From the NCBI GenBank assembly GCA_937863215.1, contig CALMFQ010000589.1, positions 1 to 9,329 on the forward strand: DNA of 9,329 bases, read 5' to 3'. The position numbers and the translations under genes were made by a program. Below, piece after piece: positions 6,198 to 9,329 of this stretch (positions are counted from its first letter, which is position 1; each line of letters begins with the position of its first letter). Below the pieces are notes generated by a model. It saw only the letters and a list, made by a program, of their open reading frames with translations, was not told the origin of the DNA and searched no databases. This DNA comes from an uncultured Pseudomonadota bacterium. GTDB taxonomy: Bacteria > Pseudomonadota > Gammaproteobacteria > Burkholderiales > SCOH01.

Positions 6198-8810
6198 TCA
6201 GATGACCGGCGGCGATCCGTTCGAATTACCGCGATTTTTCTTCAGCAGATCGAGCAGCACTTCGCCGAGCCCCTTGAAGATGGAGGTCAGCTTGTTCTCC
6301 AGATCCGGCATGTCATCCGCCCCATACATGGAACGGAAATCAGCGGGCTTCCAGAGCAACAGGAAAATGGCACGCCCCATACCATCCAGCCCACGCTCCA
6401 TGTCGTTCAGGATCGGATCCATGACGGCCGATGCATCGTAGGTCTGAGCCAGGCTGCCAACAACCCCATGGTCCAGAACGTGCGGCATCTTCTGCAATAC
6501 GGCCATCTGGGCCAGCTGATCGGGCGGCATGTGGAAGATAAAGTCCGAATCGTCGCCATCCTGGTTGGTGACGCCGCCGGCAGCGTCGCGGACTTCGCCG
6601 AGTTGCATCCGCACATCTGGCGGATTTCCCCACTGGCTTTCCAGATTGTGAATCTGCGGACCGAATTCGACCGGGATGCCGTGAATCGGATCTCCCTGTA
6701 GTTCGTACGGCGGGTTGTTCTGGATCGGCAGCATGTTGGCGCGCTTCTCGCGCTCGCGCTTGCTATGTCCGCGCGTGGCCAAGTATTGCGCCAACGGTAT
6801 TGTCCCCGTCATACCCAGCATGGCTCCTGGACTTGTCAGTGCTGGGTCAATCGCGTTACCGATAAGCCCGCCCGCACCAGCGCCAAGTCCGGTAACGCCC
6901 ATTACGGTAGCGATTGCCTTCAGCGTATCAGCAGCGTCGGCCCGCTTCTCCATTTCAGGATATTCGAGGATGCGGTGCTCCGCCGATGCAGATTTGACCG
7001 CCGCATCCAGCCAAGCTTCGGCATCAACTGCCGGGACCTTCAGGCAGACGGCCAGCTTGGTCGCGATTTCACGACGCGGTTCCCATCCGGAAATGCGATC
7101 GTCCTCTGCCAGCAGGGAATACAGATCGGGATCCAGGGAGGCCTGTTTGACCAGTTCCCGCGCGACTTCGTGGGGCGTCAGGACATTACCGCCCGGTTGG
7201 ATGCGAATCTGGTAGAGATCTTCGACCGGATCGTGAATCACGGAGGCCTTCTTGAGCGGCATCTGGCCGAACAACCATGCGTCGACGGTAGCGGGGTTGC
7301 CGAGGTTCTCGGTCGGTACCGTCCAGTTGACAGAATCAAATTCGCCCGACCCACCGCAGCATGGCTCATTGGCGCCTGGCTTCTCGGGTTTGACCGATAG
7401 CTTGACGGCCTGGTAGGAGCCATTGATGACACCTGCCCGACGGCACAGCTCATCATCAGCATCCGGATTGTAATTCAGCGCACGCCCCTGCCCATCCCAA
7501 CCGTATTCGGAAATCGTGAAGAGCTTCATACCTCCGTTACCGGACTCGGCTTTGCGGACCAAGAATTCACGCGACAATCCGCCGCCAGGAAATACCAGGC
7601 AGTAGAGTGATCCGACCTTCATGTCCTTCGGATCAATGCCCGGATTATCAGCATCGACGACATCCTGTGCGTAAATCATGAATCCGGCGTCCGAATTTGT
7701 CAGAGACGAACCATCCAGAGCCAGCACCCGCATGGCCGGCACCTTGGCTGCATCCGACTGCTCAGCATACCCCATCGAGCAGCCGGCCATCGGCACAGGC
7801 ACACCACAGTCACGCGAAGCCGTTACGTCGCGGGGAATTTCTTCCTGGATACCAACCAGCGAGCGGACCATCCGCCCATCTGAAGTCAGCACATCGTATG
7901 TGCCGGGCTGGCCGACCGTCACGAGTCCCTCGAGGATCGGTAGCGCCACCTTGGCAAGCTTCTCTTGATCCCGGTTGTCTTCAATCCAGTAGCCACGGTC
8001 GAAAAATCCGGCACTGGCTGCTTTCTCGATGCCATCCTGTGCGGTCAGGTGCACCTTGAGTGCTACCGCAGGGGCGGAAGCTTTCTTCTCCGCTTCGAAC
8101 TTCGGTTCTGGAAAGAAATGCTCCTCCGGGAAATGACGCAGCAACAAATCAGCAACTGCGGGTGATTTTTCGATTTCGGTGATCAGACCCTGGTAGGCCG
8201 CGGCCGATTTTGCCATGAATTCCGGGGCCAGCAACGGAATATCCGTCGGCTGGGCGCACACTTCGTCGATCCACTGCTCCCAGCCGCCATCGGGAATGTC
8301 CGCGGAGGCGAATTTGGTCTGCATGGGCGGCCAGACGATGCGATCCATCCGCACATTGTCGCGAATTCGGGACATTTCCGCACGCGGCACCGATGCGCCC
8401 TGCTCGTTGGTGGCCTGATCGATCAGGTACCCAGCCCAATCGGGATTCAGCGGTACGAAACGCTTGGGTGTGTAGCGATGGAGCAGATCCGTACCACGAA
8501 TCATTCCGTTGAGGAAAAAGGTCGGCACGTAAAGCAATTCGCGCCCAACCCGAAAAGCGAAAATGGCCAGAATTTTCGACGTCGCCTCATTCTTTTTGAC
8601 GATTTCGAAGCCAAGACGATATGCATCCTCCATCAACCGCCCGGCTTTGTTCGCCACGTGCGTGTAGGCCTGATCCATGAAGGCTTTGGCCATCGTCTGA
8701 TCGTCCGGACTGGGACCGGTGCCTGGAAATGGCTGCCCCTGCGCAGACTGCTTCTGCAGCATGTCCTTCCAGTGGGCCTTGACGAAATCTTGTGTGATGG
8801 TGGCGTTCAT
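6198..8810 (-). CDS. Large multi-region virion protein with two Lys-x-Ala motif clusters, 870 aa
   Basis: The largest gene of the window; no named family recognised. Visible regions are: an N-terminal helical part (1-165) containing FAFRVGRELLYVPTFFLNGM (84-103); a first motif cluster at 166-289 (TKFAS, AKSAA, EKKAS, EKAAS, AKVAL); a motif-free, beta-rich central part at about 290-519 with a Cys/Gly patch (NEPCCGGSGEF, 481-491); a second cluster at 520-692 (LKKAS, VKQAS, VKSAS, EKRAD, EKRAN) enclosing a glycine-zipper segment (638-651); and a C-terminal domain (693-870) with no motif, ending in a basic Asn/Ser/Pro tail. If the motifs are cleavage sites, the protein would be a precursor giving N-terminal, central and C-terminal products. 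The ATG at 8810 follows the previous TAA by 8 bases, TCACCACC, with no Shine-Dalgarno sequence. The gene is certain; a structural role is likely from context; the precursor idea is inference. Confidence 0.75.
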   Translation of the reverse strand: MNATITQDFVKAHWKDMLQKQSAQGQPFPGTGPSPDDQTMAKAFMDQAYTHVANKAGRLMEDAYRLGFEIVKKNEATSKILAIFAFRVGRELLYVPTFFLNGMIRGTDLLHRYTPKRFVPLNPDWAGYLIDQATNEQGASVPRAEMSRIRDNVRMDRIVWPPMQTKFASADIPDGGWEQWIDEVCAQPTDIPLLAPEFMAKSAAAYQGLITEIEKSPAVADLLLRHFPEEHFFPEPKFEAEKKASAPAVALKVHLTAQDGIEKAASAGFFDRGYWIEDNRDQEKLAKVALPILEGLVTVGQPGTYDVLTSDGRMVRSLVGIQEEIPRDVTASRDCGVPVPMAGCSMGYAEQSDAAKVPAMRVLALDGSSLTNSDAGFMIYAQDVVDADNPGIDPKDMKVGSLYCLVFPGGGLSREFLVRKAESGNGGMKLFTISEYGWDGQGRALNYNPDADDELCRRAGVINGSYQAVKLSVKPEKPGANEPCCGGSGEFDSVNWTVPTENLGNPATVDAWLFGQMPLKKASVIHDPVEDLYQIRIQPGGNVLTPHEVARELVKQASLDPDLYSLLAEDDRISGWEPRREIATKLAVCLKVPAVDAEAWLDAAVKSASAEHRILEYPEMEKRADAADTLKAIATVMGVTGLGAGAGGLIGNAIDPALTSPGAMLGMTGTIPLAQYLATRGHSKREREKRANMLPIQNNPPYELQGDPIHGIPVEFGPQIHNLESQWGNPPDVRMQLGEVRDAAGGVTNQDGDDSDFIFHMPPDQLAQMAVLQKMPHVLDHGVVGSLAQTYDASAVMDPILNDMERGLDGMGRAIFLLLWKPADFRSMYGADDMPDLENKLTSIFKGLGEVLLDLLKKNRGNSNGSPPVI

Positions 8811-8818
8811 GGTGGTGA

Positions 8819-9329
8819 TTATTGTGGGGCGCTAGCCAGCATGGCGCGCAGCTTTTCGTTCTCAGCCGCCAAGCTGGAGAGATCGTTGGTCAGACCCGCC
8901 TGCTGCGGACCGAAGAACTGCGAGACACCGTGGTAGGGAGCAGGTGTGCCGGGAGCGCGGAGACGGTTGATCGTGGCCGCCGTCACCGGATCTTCGAAGC
9001 GTTTCTTGAAGCTGTCCATCCAGCCTGTAGGCGTGGTGGATAGGCGGTATTTCAAGGCAGCCTCTGGGGCGGCAGCAAAGCCCAACCGCTGCCATGCTGG
9101 TAGCCCGGCGAGCGAACTCAATGCCTCGACAGCGCCTTCCTGGCGTGCCCTGATCGGATTGGAAAAAGAACCGAGTTGGTCCGCAGTCTGAATACCCAGG
9201 TTGCCCAGCATCGTGCCGCCCATGATCTTGTTCATGTTGCGCGCCAGGAAACCACCGGCGGGCGCTGAACGGACGGGCAACATGCCTTGACGCAGTGTCT
9301 CCGTGGCGGTCGTCCACGGATTTACAGCC
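8819..9329 (-). CDS. Ala-rich phage protein of unknown function, N-terminus beyond the window
   Basis: The frame is open from the right edge (first full codon at 9328) to TAA at 8819, giving 169 residues in view. A Met codon at 9283 could be a start. However, the 15 residues before it (AVNPWTTATETLRQG) look like continuous protein, there is no ribosome binding site and no stop before the edge, so I treat the gene as running into the window from the right. Visible features are a Gly/Met/Asn-rich stretch (MNKIMGGTMLGNLG), Ala-rich helices around EALSSLAGLPAWQRLGF, the turn-rich RLRAPGTPAPYHGVSQF, and a short C-terminal heptad-like helix (LTNDLSSLAAENEKLRAMLA) that could form a coiled coil. No Lys-x-Ala motif, membrane segment or catalytic signature is seen. 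Its place upstream of the 870-residue protein in the same operon suggests a structural or assembly role. Confidence 0.65.
   Translation of the reverse strand, partial: AVNPWTTATETLRQGMLPVRSAPAGGFLARNMNKIMGGTMLGNLGIQTADQLGSFSNPIRARQEGAVEALSSLAGLPAWQRLGFAAAPEAALKYRLSTTPTGWMDSFKKRFEDPVTAATINRLRAPGTPAPYHGVSQFFGPQQAGLTNDLSSLAAENEKLRAMLASAPQ

Noticed and set aside
1..9329. Alternative genetic code with a reassigned stop codon
   Set aside because: TAA, TGA and TAG all occur as terminal stops at tight gene junctions, and no long gene is interrupted by one of them.

Overview
The window reads as part of the virion-structure (head) module of a tailed bacteriophage (Caudoviricetes), probably one with a large genome. 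Ten protein genes are all on the minus strand. They are packed almost end to end and transcribed from right to left. No gene on the plus strand is credible, and I see no tRNA, rRNA, CRISPR array, integrase or insertion sequence. The DNA is fairly GC-rich. Stop codons TAA, TGA and TAG all end genes normally, so there is no sign of a recoded genetic code. The host cannot be named from this sequence.

In order of transcription: (a) the C-terminal part of an Ala-rich protein (8819-9329, cut by the right edge); (b) an 870-residue protein (6198-8810); (c) two smaller proteins that share an N-terminus beginning MNPT (5594-6166 and 5033-5575); (d) a protein with a possible helix-turn-helix (4037-4963), preceded by the only sizeable gap, which holds a bulged hairpin; (e) a 525-residue Ala/Lys-rich, scaffold-like protein (2463-4040); (f) two small beta-rich proteins (2050-2466 and 1711-2037); (g) a 289-residue glycine-zipper protein (835-1704); and (h) the start of a candidate prohead protease with a zinc-knuckle insertion (1-832, cut by the left edge).

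The most interesting signal is at the protein level. A short motif, roughly hydrophobic-x-Lys-x-Ala-(Ser/Asn/Gly/Ala/Asp), occurs about 20 times across six of the ten proteins and is absent from the other four. It sits just behind the shared N-termini of the two MNPT proteins, once near the N-terminus of the protease candidate, many times in the first half of the scaffold-like protein, and in two clusters in the 870-residue protein. I infer that it marks maturation cleavage sites, or another head-assembly signal, read by the protease at the left end. This would resemble T4 gp21 and phiKZ head maturation but with a Lys-x-Ala specificity. If so, the window encodes a head-processing system: a protease, a disposable scaffold, a large precursor and propeptide-bearing internal proteins. 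The functional assignments are inference. The motif and its distribution are directly visible.

A second visible oddity is that none of the start codons in the window has a recognisable Shine-Dalgarno sequence. Three have ACC directly before ATG.
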